Positions 35,322-43,590 of a DNA stretch of 64,000 nt are shown one piece after another. Position numbers and translations under genes: made by a program. The number at the start of each line of letters is the position of its first letter. Within the stretch, counting starts at the first letter, position 1. The notes under the pieces are model-generated. The model ran no database searches, was not told the origin of the DNA, and saw only the letters and a program-made list of their open reading frames with translations. Origin of the DNA: Flavonifractor sp052065355 (GTDB lineage Bacteria; Bacillota; Clostridia; Oscillospirales; Oscillospiraceae); contig NZ_JBQHUF010000001.1 of assembly GCF_052065355.1 (NCBI RefSeq), positions 124,001-188,000 of the forward strand. The letters run 5' to 3'.

Positions 35322-38288
35322 TTATGGAAGTTTTCTTTGGTCACTTTCTTTTTCAAAAGAAAGTGACCGGGCTTCCATCGCGGCCATAAGAGAGCGTATC
35401 CGGATGGTAACGGCGCCCAGGTTGCTGATGTCGTCGATCTTCAGCTGGGTGTACAGCTTACCGCCCTTTTCCAGAATGTCCCGCAGTTCGTCGGTGGTGA
35501 TGGCGTCGGTGCCGCAACCGAAGCTGACCAGCTGCACCACCTGCATGTCAGGCTGGGTGCAGACGTAGCGGGCGGCGTTGTACATACGGGACTGGAAGGT
35601 CCACTGGTTGAGCACCTTTCGGGGGGCATAGCCTTCCAGATAGCTGAGGGCGTCCTCGGTGACCAGCACGAAGCCGAAGGAGGTGATCAGGTCGTTGATG
35701 CCGTGATTGATCTCCGGGTCGATGTGGTAGGGCCGGCCGCAGGCCACGATGATGGGCATGTGGTGCTCCCGGGCGTACTCGATGTACTTCTTCCCGGTCT
35801 CCCGTACATCGTGGACGTAGGCGTCGTATGCCTCATAGGCTGCCTTCACCGCCCGCTCAGTCTCCCGCTTGGGAATGGAGAATTCCGCCTGCATCAGATG
35901 GGCGATGCGCTTGCCAAAGTCCTTGTGCCGCCACAGGCCCACGTAGGGATCCAGATACTTGACCTGCTTGAGGGCAGGCACGTTGGCGGCCAGCAGCTCG
36001 GGGTAGTAGGCCACCACCGGGCAGTTGTAGTGGTTGTCGCCGATGCCCTCGTCGTTGTTATAGGACATGCAGGGATACCAGATGGCATCCACGCCCTCGT
36101 CTACCAGCGCCTCCACATGGCCGTGGAGCAGCTTGGCGGGGTAACATACCGTGTCGGAGGGAATGGTGTGCTGGCCTTTCAGGTAGAGCTTCCGGGAGGA
36201 CTCGGGAGAGAGGACAACCTCAAAGTTAAGGCGGGTAAAGAACTCGAACCAGAAGGGCAGGTTCTCGTACATATTCAGCCCGAAGGGAATGCCCATTTTG
36301 CCGCGGACACCGCTGCCGGAGCCCTTGCCCTCCAGGGCACGGAGCTTTTTGTACTTGTAGACCATCAGGTCGGGGTTCTCCACCTTGGCCTTGCCCAGGG
36401 GGCGGGAGCACCGGTTGCCGGAGACGAACCGCCGCCCGCCGTCAAAGGTGTTGACAGTGAGGGAGCAGTGGTTGGTGCACAGGTTGCAGGTGGTGGGTTT
36501 GGCGGTGTGGGAGAAGGTCTTCAGATCCTCCGCTGTCAGGATGGTGCTCTTTTCCCGGTGCAGGTCCCGGGCAAACAGGGCCGCGCCGAAGGCACCCATG
36601 ATGCCTGCGATGGTGGGCCGGGTCACGTTGCGGCCCAGCTCCAGCTCAAAGGCCCGGAGCACCGCGTCGTTGTGGAAGGTGCCGCCCTGGACCACGATGT
36701 GCTGGCCCAGGTCGTCGGCGTTGGCGGCGCGGATGACCTTGTACACCGCGTTTTTCACAATGGAGATGGACAGACCGGCGGAGATATCCTCCACGCTGGC
36801 GCCGTCCTTCTGGGCCTGCTTCACGCTGGAGTTCATGAACACGGTGCAGCGGGAGCCCAGATTTACCGGATGCCGGGCAAACAGGCCCAGCTTGGCGAAG
36901 TCGGCAATGGAGTAGCCCAGAGCCTTGGCGAAGGTCTCGATAAAGGAGCCGCAACCGGAGGAGCAGGCCTCGTTGAGCATGATGGAGTCCACCGCGCCGT
37001 TGCGGATCTTGAAGCACTTCATGTCCTGGCCGCCGATGTCGATGATGAAGTCCACGTCGGGGTTGAAATGGGCGGCGGCCTTGTAGTGGGCCACCGTCTC
37101 CACCAGACCGGCGTCGCAGTTGAAGGCGTTCTTGATAAGTTCCTCGCCGTAACCGGTAACCGCCGCGCCCCGGATGGTGATGCGGTCGCCGCACAGCTGA
37201 TAAATCTCCTTCAGCTGGTCCAGCACGATGGCTACCGGATTACCCAGGTTGGAGTGGTAGTAGGTGTACAGCAGTCCGCCGTCGGCGGTGATAAGGGCCA
37301 TCTTGGTGGTGGTGGAGCCGGCGTCAATGCCCAGCCAGGCGTCCCCGGTGTAGGTGTGGATATCCGCCTCCGGGGGGTGCATGGCGTTGTGCCGGGCGGT
37401 AAAGGCCTCATAGTCGGCCTTGCTCTCAAAGAGGGGAGGCATGGTGTCTACCAGGCCCACATTGTCCACACTGCGCTCCAGCCGGTCCAGTACGTCGTCA
37501 AAGAGCTGCTCACCGTAGTCAGAGGCGCACAGAGCGGCGCCGATGCCGGCAAAGCAGTCGCCGTCCTCGGGGAAAATAGCGTGCTCGCTGTCCAGCTTCA
37601 GGGTCTCGATAAACCGCTGACGCAGGCCCATGAGGAAGTGGAGGGGGCCGCCCAGGAAGACGATCTTGCCCTTGAGCTCCCGGCCCTGGGTCAGACCGGC
37701 CACCGTCTGATCCACCACCGCCTGGAAGATGGAGGCGGCCACGTCCTCTTTCCGGCCGCCCTGGTTCAGGATGGGCTGGATATCGCTCTTGGCGAACACG
37801 CCGCAGCGGGAGGCGATGGGATAGATCTTCTCATGCTTCAGGCTCAGCGCATCCAGCTCGGTGACGGTGACGTTCATCAGGGTGGCCATCTGGTCGATGA
37901 AGGCGCCGGTACCGCCGGCGCAGGAGCCGTTCATCCGCTCCTCCAGAGCGCCGCCGAAGAAGATGATCTTGGCGTCTTCGCCGCCCAGCTCGATCACCGC
38001 GTCGGTGTCCGGTATGTACTGGTTGACGGCGGCGGCGGTGGCGTACACCTCCTGCACGAAGTCGATGTCCGCCGCTTTGGCCACGCCCAGGCCGGCGGAG
38101 CCGGTGATGACCATGCGCACCTGCTGGCCCGCCAGCTTGTCGGAGATGGAACGCAGGGTCTCCGCCGCCCGCTCCCGGGCCTTGGAGTAGTGCCGCTCAT
38201 AGGAGCGGAACAGCAGCTTATTCTGTTCATCCAGCACCACGACCTTAACGGTGGTGGAGCCGATATCAATACCGATCCGAAGGCTCAT
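35322..38288 (-). CDS. Acyl-CoA dehydratase activase, double BcrA/BadF domain
   Basis: A 988-residue protein. Two actin-like ATPase domains of the BcrAD/BadFG type are present. The first starts IGIDIGSTTVKVVVLDEQNK and has GSCAGGTGAFIDQMA. The second starts WLGIDAGSTTTKMALITADG and has EACSSGCGSFIETFAKALG. Each has Cys for the bridging 4Fe-4S cluster. A C-terminal third follows, with CNLCTNHCSLTV and YPCMSYNNDEG. It should deliver electrons by ATP-driven reduction to a radical dehydratase or similar enzyme. It forms an operon with the HgdB-like gene and the GNAT gene. Confidence 0.88.
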   Translation of the reverse strand: MSLRIGIDIGSTTVKVVVLDEQNKLLFRSYERHYSKARERAAETLRSISDKLAGQQVRMVITGSAGLGVAKAADIDFVQEVYATAAAVNQYIPDTDAVIELGGEDAKIIFFGGALEERMNGSCAGGTGAFIDQMATLMNVTVTELDALSLKHEKIYPIASRCGVFAKSDIQPILNQGGRKEDVAASIFQAVVDQTVAGLTQGRELKGKIVFLGGPLHFLMGLRQRFIETLKLDSEHAIFPEDGDCFAGIGAALCASDYGEQLFDDVLDRLERSVDNVGLVDTMPPLFESKADYEAFTARHNAMHPPEADIHTYTGDAWLGIDAGSTTTKMALITADGGLLYTYYHSNLGNPVAIVLDQLKEIYQLCGDRITIRGAAVTGYGEELIKNAFNCDAGLVETVAHYKAAAHFNPDVDFIIDIGGQDMKCFKIRNGAVDSIMLNEACSSGCGSFIETFAKALGYSIADFAKLGLFARHPVNLGSRCTVFMNSSVKQAQKDGASVEDISAGLSISIVKNAVYKVIRAANADDLGQHIVVQGGTFHNDAVLRAFELELGRNVTRPTIAGIMGAFGAALFARDLHREKSTILTAEDLKTFSHTAKPTTCNLCTNHCSLTVNTFDGGRRFVSGNRCSRPLGKAKVENPDLMVYKYKKLRALEGKGSGSGVRGKMGIPFGLNMYENLPFWFEFFTRLNFEVVLSPESSRKLYLKGQHTIPSDTVCYPAKLLHGHVEALVDEGVDAIWYPCMSYNNDEGIGDNHYNCPVVAYYPELLAANVPALKQVKYLDPYVGLWRHKDFGKRIAHLMQAEFSIPKRETERAVKAAYEAYDAYVHDVRETGKKYIEYAREHHMPIIVACGRPYHIDPEINHGINDLITSFGFVLVTEDALSYLEGYAPRKVLNQWTFQSRMYNAARYVCTQPDMQVVQLVSFGCGTDAITTDELRDILEKGGKLYTQLKIDDISNLGAVTIRIRSLMAAMEARSLSFEKESDQRKLP
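35339..35368. repeat. Perfect inverted repeat at the 3' end of the activase gene
   Basis: A 14-bp perfect stem (GGTCACTTTCTTTT and its complement) with a 2-base loop, inside the last codons of the activase gene. The near-zero loop is unlike the terminators in the window. It may be a dispersed palindromic element that was captured into the coding end (SFEKESDQRKLP). Confidence 0.5.
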
Positions 38289-38330
38289 AAGTTCACCTGT
38301 TTACCTTTTAATAAGAATTTCGCACCCATC

Positions 38331-38359
38331 ATAATATAACAAAATTCTCAATTTTACAA
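38331..38359 (-). promoter_or_regulatory. Promoter of the activase operon
   Basis: TTGTAA, 17 bases, TATTAT. The start codon lies 43 bases past the -10 box, with AGGTGA before it. Confidence 0.7.
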
Positions 38360-38393
38360 GTGCTAAGGCGTGATATGCAGGAAATTCCACCGG

Positions 38394-38427
38394 AAAAGGG
38401 GAGATACAGCATTTGCCGCATCTCCCC
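38394..38427 (-). terminator. Probable terminator after malQ
   Basis: A stem formed by GGGGAGAT at 38398 with ATCTCCCC ending at 38427, with a loop that extends the pairing, and TTTTCC after it on the minus strand. The T run is weak. Confidence 0.6.
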
Positions 38428-38454
38428 AGGGGTGATTTTTGTACGAATTGACGG

Positions 38455-39933
38455 TCAGCGGCGATAGGTGCGAGTGATCTTGGCCAGCTTCCCGGAAACG
38501 GAGGGGTTAAGGGCTTCCGCCCGTACCCGCCAGGACCAGTTGTGGGGTCCCATGGAGCCGGGCGTGTTGATACGGGCGTCCCCACCCAGGCCCAGCAGAT
38601 CCTGCAGAGGGGCGATAGCCAGCCGGCTGGGGGACATCCAGGCGCCGCACACCGCGCCCCAGCCGAAGCCCTCGTCCTCCCGCAGCCGCAGGTAGTCGAA
38701 GGCATAGTCACGCTCGGCGGGGCTGGCCTCGCTGAACAGCCACTGGACAAAGGTGGGAGTGTCGTGGGTGCCGGTGTAGATGATGCTGTCCTTGGGACAG
38801 TTGTGGGGCAGGTAGGAGCTCTCGCCCACCGGATCGAAGGCAAATACCAGCACCTTCATACCGGGCAGACCGCTCTGTTCGATGAACTCCAGAGCGTCGG
38901 CCTCCAGGGCACCCAGGTCCTCGGCAATGAGGGCCAGACCGGACACGCTCTTCAGGGCGTCCAGCAGATCAAAGCCGGGGCCCTTCTCCCAATGGCCCGG
39001 CCGGGCGTCGGGGGCGTCGGCGGGGATAGACCAGTAGGTGTGGAAGGCCCGGAAGTGGTCGATGCGCACCACGTCGTACAGCCGGGCCATCTGAGCGCCC
39101 CGCCGCTTCCACCAGGCAAAGCCGGTCTTCTTGTGATAGTCCCAGTCGTAGAGGGGATTGCCCCAGTGCTGGCCCAGCTCGGTGAAGGCATCGGGGGGTA
39201 CGCCAGCCACCGCAGAGGGCGTCATGTCCTCCTCCAGCTGGAACAGCTCCGGCTCGCTCCATACCTCGGCGCTGTCAGGGGAGACGTAGATGGGCATGTC
39301 TCCGATGATGGAGATGCCCTTGGAGTTGGCGTAGGCCTTGATGGCGGTCCACTGCCGGAAGAAGAGCAGCTGAAGGAAGGCCTGGTACCGGCACTCTTCT
39401 GCCAGTTCGGTCCGGTAGCGCTCCATGGCTTCCGGCTTGCGCAGACGGGCCTCGTCGGGCCAGTCGGCCAGGACCTTGCCGCCGAAATGGGCCCGGAGGG
39501 CCAGAAACAGGGCGTAGTCAGGCAGCCAGTCCGCCTCGTCGGCCAGGAATTTGTCCAGCAGGGGGGCGTACCGCTCCCGGCCGCGGTCCCAGGCTTTGCG
39601 GAACAGAGGCTCACGGTTCTGATGGAGCCAGGCATAGTCTACCCGGTCCGGATTGTTCCAGCGGGCGGAATCCAGTTCCTCCCGAGTGAGCAGCCCCTCC
39701 TCCTGGAGCAGGTCCAGGTCCAGCAGCAGGGGGTTGCCGGCGAAGGAGGAGGCGGACATGTATGGAGAATCTCCGCCGCCCGGGGGTACCAGGGGCAGGA
39801 TCTGCCAGAATTTCTGCTTCCCGTCTGCCAGGAAATTGATAAATTGCAGGGCAGACTTGCCCAGGGTCCCGATGCCGTAGGGACCGGGCAGAGAAAAGAC
39901 GGGAAGGAGGATACCACTGGCTCTTGCTTGCAT
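38455..39933 (-). CDS. malQ: 4-alpha-glucanotransferase
   Basis: A 492-residue GH77 enzyme that transfers glucan chains between maltooligosaccharides in maltose or glycogen use. The N-terminus LPGPYGIGTLGKSALQFINFL, the nucleophile region VVRIDHFRAFHTYWSIPA, IAEDLG with the acid/base Glu, and YTGTHDTPTFVQW are present. GGGAGG 7 bases before the ATG. It has its own promoter and terminator and no sugar neighbours. Confidence 0.96.
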   Translation of the reverse strand: MQARASGILLPVFSLPGPYGIGTLGKSALQFINFLADGKQKFWQILPLVPPGGGDSPYMSASSFAGNPLLLDLDLLQEEGLLTREELDSARWNNPDRVDYAWLHQNREPLFRKAWDRGRERYAPLLDKFLADEADWLPDYALFLALRAHFGGKVLADWPDEARLRKPEAMERYRTELAEECRYQAFLQLLFFRQWTAIKAYANSKGISIIGDMPIYVSPDSAEVWSEPELFQLEEDMTPSAVAGVPPDAFTELGQHWGNPLYDWDYHKKTGFAWWKRRGAQMARLYDVVRIDHFRAFHTYWSIPADAPDARPGHWEKGPGFDLLDALKSVSGLALIAEDLGALEADALEFIEQSGLPGMKVLVFAFDPVGESSYLPHNCPKDSIIYTGTHDTPTFVQWLFSEASPAERDYAFDYLRLREDEGFGWGAVCGAWMSPSRLAIAPLQDLLGLGGDARINTPGSMGPHNWSWRVRAEALNPSVSGKLAKITRTYRR

Positions 39934-39970
39934 AAACAGGCCTCCCAGATAAAGGATAAAGAACTGTTAC

Positions 39971-39999
39971 ATTATACTCTTTTTACTGACGGACCGCAA
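39971..39999 (-). promoter_or_regulatory. Promoter of malQ
   Basis: TTGCGG, 17 bases, TATAAT, 38 bases before the start codon. It lies right after the DUF4358 gene on the same strand. Confidence 0.78.
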
Positions 40000-40018
40000 G
40001 AGTAAGAGGGGAAGGGCG

Positions 40019-40534
40019 TCAGCCCTCCCCCTCAATGATCGCGGTACGGATGCGGTCAAAGACCCCGTCCTGATCCTCACACATTACCATCAGAATGGTC
40101 CCGTCAGAGAGGGTCTCCAGCCGGGCGGCCTGGGCGATCTCGTACTGATCGGGAAGATACTGCTGGAAATTTTGCCTCTGCTGGTCGATAAAGGCGGACA
40201 AGCCGTCCTCTACCTGCGCTTCCCGCCCATCTGCGGGATAGACAGCGGCAATGCCGTAGGCTTTCACATTCATCAGGGAGACAGACAGGGCGCAGGCGGC
40301 ACAGTCCTCTGGGGCCAGCCTCAGAACGTCAAACAGGGCCTGGCCCGTCTCCTCCTCAGCGGAGGTGACGATGGGCAGGGCGTCATTAAGGTCCTGGTCT
40401 CTGGCGTTCTCGATGGCGGTGCGGTAGAGCTGGGTGCGTTCCTCGGGGGACAGGTCTTTGCCGGCAGTACTGACGCAGCCGGCCAGCAGGGCCAAAGCTA
40501 AAGCCAGGGGAGCGATACGGGACAATGCGTTCAT
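40019..40534 (-). CDS. DUF4358-type lipoprotein
   Basis: A 171-residue protein with a clear lipoprotein signal peptide (LALALALLAGC, Cys at about residue 20). The rest has the DUF4358 pattern with the conserved two-cysteine stretch EDCAACALSVSLMNVKAYGIAAV. Exported and lipid-anchored; the function of the family is unknown. Its start overlaps the clpC stop by 4 bases (ATGA), so it is co-translated with clpC. Confidence 0.82.
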   Translation of the reverse strand: MNALSRIAPLALALALLAGCVSTAGKDLSPEERTQLYRTAIENARDQDLNDALPIVTSAEEETGQALFDVLRLAPEDCAACALSVSLMNVKAYGIAAVYPADGREAQVEDGLSAFIDQQRQNFQQYLPDQYEIAQAARLETLSDGTILMVMCEDQDGVFDRIRTAIIEGEG

Positions 40535-43017
40535 ACAGTTTCCTCCTTTGTGGCGGTAAGGGCATGCTGAAAGTGGAGGGCCAGCTTTCCGTCCTCACAG
40601 CAGATCAGGGCGGTGTCCCCCTCTTTCAGATTGCCGCTGAGCAGCCCTTCAGCGGCGGGGTCCTCCACACCGGCCCGGATGGTGCGGCGGAGGGGCCGGG
40701 CTCCGTAGCTGGGGTCAAAGCCCTGCTTGGCCAGCACATCCAGGGCCTCATCCGTCCAGGACAGGGTGACCCCCAAAGCTGCCAGCCGTCCGCCTACCTG
40801 TTCCAGCATCCGCCGGGCGATGGCTCGGATCTCCCCCCGGCCCAGCTGGGTAAAGACGATAGTCTCGTCCAGCCGGTTGAGAAATTCCGGACGGAACACC
40901 TTTTTCAGATCCTCAGTCACCAGGGCTTTCAGCTCTTCCGGCGAGCGGGTCTGCCCATCGGAGGGACCGGCAGCGGCAAAGCCCAACCGTCCGCCCCGGG
41001 CGGTAATGCGCTGGGCGCCCACGTTGGAGGTGAGCACCACGATGGCGTTTTTGAAGTCGGCCTTCCGGCCCTGGGCGTCGGTGACCACGCCGTCCTCCAT
41101 CATCTGCAGCAGAATGCCCCAGATATCCGGATGGGCCTTTTCGATCTCATCAAAAAGCACCACACAGTAGGGTCTGCGGCGCACCTTTTCGGTGAGCTGG
41201 CCCCCTTCTTCGTAGCCCACATATCCCGGCGGGGAGCCGATGAGCCGGGAGACAGCGTGCTTTTCCATATATTCCGACATGTCGAAGCGGAGCATGGCCT
41301 CCTCGCTGCCGAACATGGCCTGAGCCAGCGCCTTGCACAGCTCCGTCTTGCCCACGCCGGTGGGGCCCAAAAAGAGAAAGCAGCCGGTGGGGCGGCCTGG
41401 CTCCTTCAGGCCCACACGGCCTCGGCGCACCGCCCGAGCCACCGCCTTGACCGCGTCCTCCTGGCCTACAACTCTCCGGTGGAGGTCCTCCTCCAGCTGG
41501 AGCAGGCGCTCGCTCTCCGCCTGGGTTAGGGTGGTGACTGGAACGCCGGTCCACCCGGCCACCACCTCGGCGATGTCCTCCGCTGTCACCGAGCCGGTGT
41601 TCTGTCCCGAGCGCCACCGGGCCTTCTGCTGCTCCAGTTCCCGGCAGAAATCCTCCTCTGCGTCCCGGAGCATGGCGGCCTTCTCAAAGTCCTGGTCCCG
41701 GATGGCCTCCTCCTTCTCCCGTCGGGTGCGGGCGGTGCGCTCCTCCAAGGCCTGGAGGTCGGGGGGCGCGGCCAGCCGCTGGATGCGTACCCGGGAGGCG
41801 GCCTCGTCCATCAGATCGATGGCCTTATCGGGCAGGCGACGGTCCCCAATGTAGCGCACGGACAGGGAGATGGCGGCATCGATGGCCTCGTCGGTGATGG
41901 TCAGCTTGTGATGGGCCTCGTACCGGTCCCGCAGACCAAGCAGAATGGACCGGGCGGTGGAGCTGTCCGGCTCGCTCACCACAACCGGCTGGAAACGCCG
42001 CTCCAGGGCGGCGTCCTTTTCGATATATTTTCGGTACTCGTCGGTGGTGGTGGCACCGATGACCTGGAGCTCGCCCCGGCCCAGAGCGGGCTTGATGATG
42101 TTGGCGGCGTCGATGGCGCCTTCGGCGGAGCCGGCGCCCACAATGGTGTGGAGCTCGTCGATGAAGAGGATGATGTTGCCCACCCGGCGGACCTCCGCCA
42201 GGATGCTCTTCACCCGTTCCTCAAATTCGCCCCGGTACTTGGTGCCTGCCACCATGGAGGACAGGTCCAGAGACAGCAGCCGTTTGCCCTGTAAATCGTC
42301 GGGTACCTGGCCGGTAGCCATCCGCCAGGCCAGCCCCTCGGCCACGGCGGTTTTGCCCACACCGGGTTCTCCGATGAGAGCGGGGTTGTTTTTCTGCCTC
42401 CGGGCCAGGATCTGGATGGTACGCTGGATCTCCCGGTCCCGGCCGATCACCGGGTCCAGCATGCCTCCGGCGGCCAGCCGGGTCAGGTCCCGTCCAAACT
42501 GCTCCAGCAGCTTGGTGTCGCCGCCGTACTCCCGCTCTCTGGGTCGGCCGGTCCCGCGGAAAGGCGAGGAAGAGGAGGGATCGCCCCCCATGGCGGCGGT
42601 AACGTCGGCTCTCAGCCGCCGGGGCTCCACCCCCACGTTTGCCAGCACCCGTACTGCTACCCCATCCCCCTCCCGGAGAATACCAAGCAGCAGGTGCTCA
42701 GTGCCCACGAACTGGTGGCCCAGCCGGGCAGCCTCGGTGAGGGAGAGTTCGATGATCTTCTTACACCTGGGAGTAAGTCCCTGAGAGGGGGCGGTGCCCC
42801 CGTCTCCTGTGCCCACCAGGGAGGCGATGGCGGCTTTCAGGGTATCCGGGTCCAGCCCGGCGGACAGCAGTACCTTGGCTGCCACGCCGCTGCCCTCCCG
42901 GGCCAGTCCCAGCAGCAGATGCTCACTGCCCACATAGCCGTGCCCCAGCTCCGCCGCGCACTCCTGGGCAAGCCGCAGAGCGGTCTGGGCCCGCTGGGTG
43001 AATCTGGTTTCATTCAT
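40531..43017 (-). CDS. clpC: ClpC-type AAA+ unfoldase
   Basis: An 828-residue Hsp100 ATPase that feeds proteins to ClpP. The double Clp N-domain (FTQRAQTALRLAQ, then GHGYVGSEHLLLGLAREG, and its repeat RLGHQFVGTEHLLLGILREG) is followed by AAA 1 (GEPGVGKTA). A middle domain with a UVR motif (EEAIRDQDFEKAAMLRDAE) comes next, then AAA 2 (GPTGVGKTE). The start chosen gives MNETRFTQRAQ, with GAGG about 8 bases upstream. Longer in-frame starts at 43080 or 43140 would add a basic tail unusual for ClpC. The usual partners ctsR, mcsA and mcsB are absent; a small overlapping ORF lies upstream. Confidence 0.92.
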   Translation of the reverse strand: MNETRFTQRAQTALRLAQECAAELGHGYVGSEHLLLGLAREGSGVAAKVLLSAGLDPDTLKAAIASLVGTGDGGTAPSQGLTPRCKKIIELSLTEAARLGHQFVGTEHLLLGILREGDGVAVRVLANVGVEPRRLRADVTAAMGGDPSSSSPFRGTGRPREREYGGDTKLLEQFGRDLTRLAAGGMLDPVIGRDREIQRTIQILARRQKNNPALIGEPGVGKTAVAEGLAWRMATGQVPDDLQGKRLLSLDLSSMVAGTKYRGEFEERVKSILAEVRRVGNIILFIDELHTIVGAGSAEGAIDAANIIKPALGRGELQVIGATTTDEYRKYIEKDAALERRFQPVVVSEPDSSTARSILLGLRDRYEAHHKLTITDEAIDAAISLSVRYIGDRRLPDKAIDLMDEAASRVRIQRLAAPPDLQALEERTARTRREKEEAIRDQDFEKAAMLRDAEEDFCRELEQQKARWRSGQNTGSVTAEDIAEVVAGWTGVPVTTLTQAESERLLQLEEDLHRRVVGQEDAVKAVARAVRRGRVGLKEPGRPTGCFLFLGPTGVGKTELCKALAQAMFGSEEAMLRFDMSEYMEKHAVSRLIGSPPGYVGYEEGGQLTEKVRRRPYCVVLFDEIEKAHPDIWGILLQMMEDGVVTDAQGRKADFKNAIVVLTSNVGAQRITARGGRLGFAAAGPSDGQTRSPEELKALVTEDLKKVFRPEFLNRLDETIVFTQLGRGEIRAIARRMLEQVGGRLAALGVTLSWTDEALDVLAKQGFDPSYGARPLRRTIRAGVEDPAAEGLLSGNLKEGDTALICCEDGKLALHFQHALTATKEETV

Positions 43018-43201
43018 GGCCGGTCCTCGTCTCTTCCGGCCCCAAAACAGGAGCTTTTTCTGCCGTTTGACGGGCTTCATGCGCTGTTCCACGCCCTTTC
43101 GCTTTTGTTCTCCGGCGGTGCACGCCGCTGCGCGGTGCACCCTCCAGTTCCGGGGTCAGGCTCCCGGCGGCCTCCATATGAAACGGGGATGGATGATCCA
43201 T
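43010..43201 (-). CDS. Possible 63-residue protein upstream of clpC
   Basis: An ORF with an excellent ribosome site (AGGAGGGG, 9 bases before ATG), whose stop overlaps the clpC start (ATGAATGA). The product is Arg/Ala/Glu-rich with no fold I recognise. It stands where ctsR/mcsA genes would stand in other Firmicutes. It could be a real small regulator, or just a translated leader that couples ribosomes into clpC. Confidence 0.35.
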   Translation of the reverse strand: MDHPSPFHMEAAGSLTPELEGAPRSGVHRRRTKAKGRGTAHEARQTAEKAPVLGPEETRTGHE

Positions 43202-43281
43202 AGATATATTCCCCTCCTTCGGAGTGTCATCTAGTTTTTCCCGCCGAGAAAAAATATACCCATCAGCGGTGCATTTTAGCA

Positions 43282-43309
43282 TTGCATTTTTAAAAAGTTA
43301 TGATACAAT
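43282..43309 (+). promoter_or_regulatory. Promoter of the ferredoxin gene
   Basis: TTGCAT, 16 bases, TACAAT, 33 bases before the start codon. Confidence 0.6.
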
Positions 43310-43342
43310 AACTGTAGTTTTAGAGTTTGGAGGTGTATTCCA

Positions 43343-43513
43343 ATGGCCTATGTCATCAGCGACGCTTGCGTGAGCTGTGGTTCTTGCGAGGGCGCTTGCC
43401 CCGTGGGTGCCATCTCTCAGGGCGACGATCACTACGTCATCGACGCCGGCTCCTGCATCGATTGCGGTAGCTGCGCCGACACCTGCCCCACGGGTGCTAT
43501 TTCCCAGGGCTAA
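43343..43513 (+). CDS. 2[4Fe-4S] ferredoxin
   Basis: A 56-residue clostridial-type ferredoxin, a low-potential electron carrier. It has two symmetric cluster motifs, CVSCGSCEGACP (about 9-20) and CIDCGSCADTCP (about 38-49), each followed by GAIS. The ATG has TTTGGAGGTG 7 bases upstream. A terminator follows, so it is an independent, probably highly expressed gene. Confidence 0.96.
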   Translation: MAYVISDACVSCGSCEGACPVGAISQGDDHYVIDAGSCIDCGSCADTCPTGAISQG

Positions 43514-43531
43514 TTTGGTGCATAAAAGTGG

Positions 43532-43568
43532 AAAACAGCGGCACGCCGTCCGGTGTGCCGCTGTTTTT
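43532..43568 (+). terminator. Terminator after the ferredoxin gene
   Basis: A 13-bp stem (43532-43544 with 43555-43567) ending in T5. It lies just before the brnQ ribosome site. Confidence 0.88.
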
Positions 43569-43590
43569 AACCCAATCAGGAGGTAGAGAC

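Noticed and set aside
35703..38339. An 878-codon frame opposite the activase gene
   Set aside because: Antisense shadow; the minus-strand gene has full domain support.
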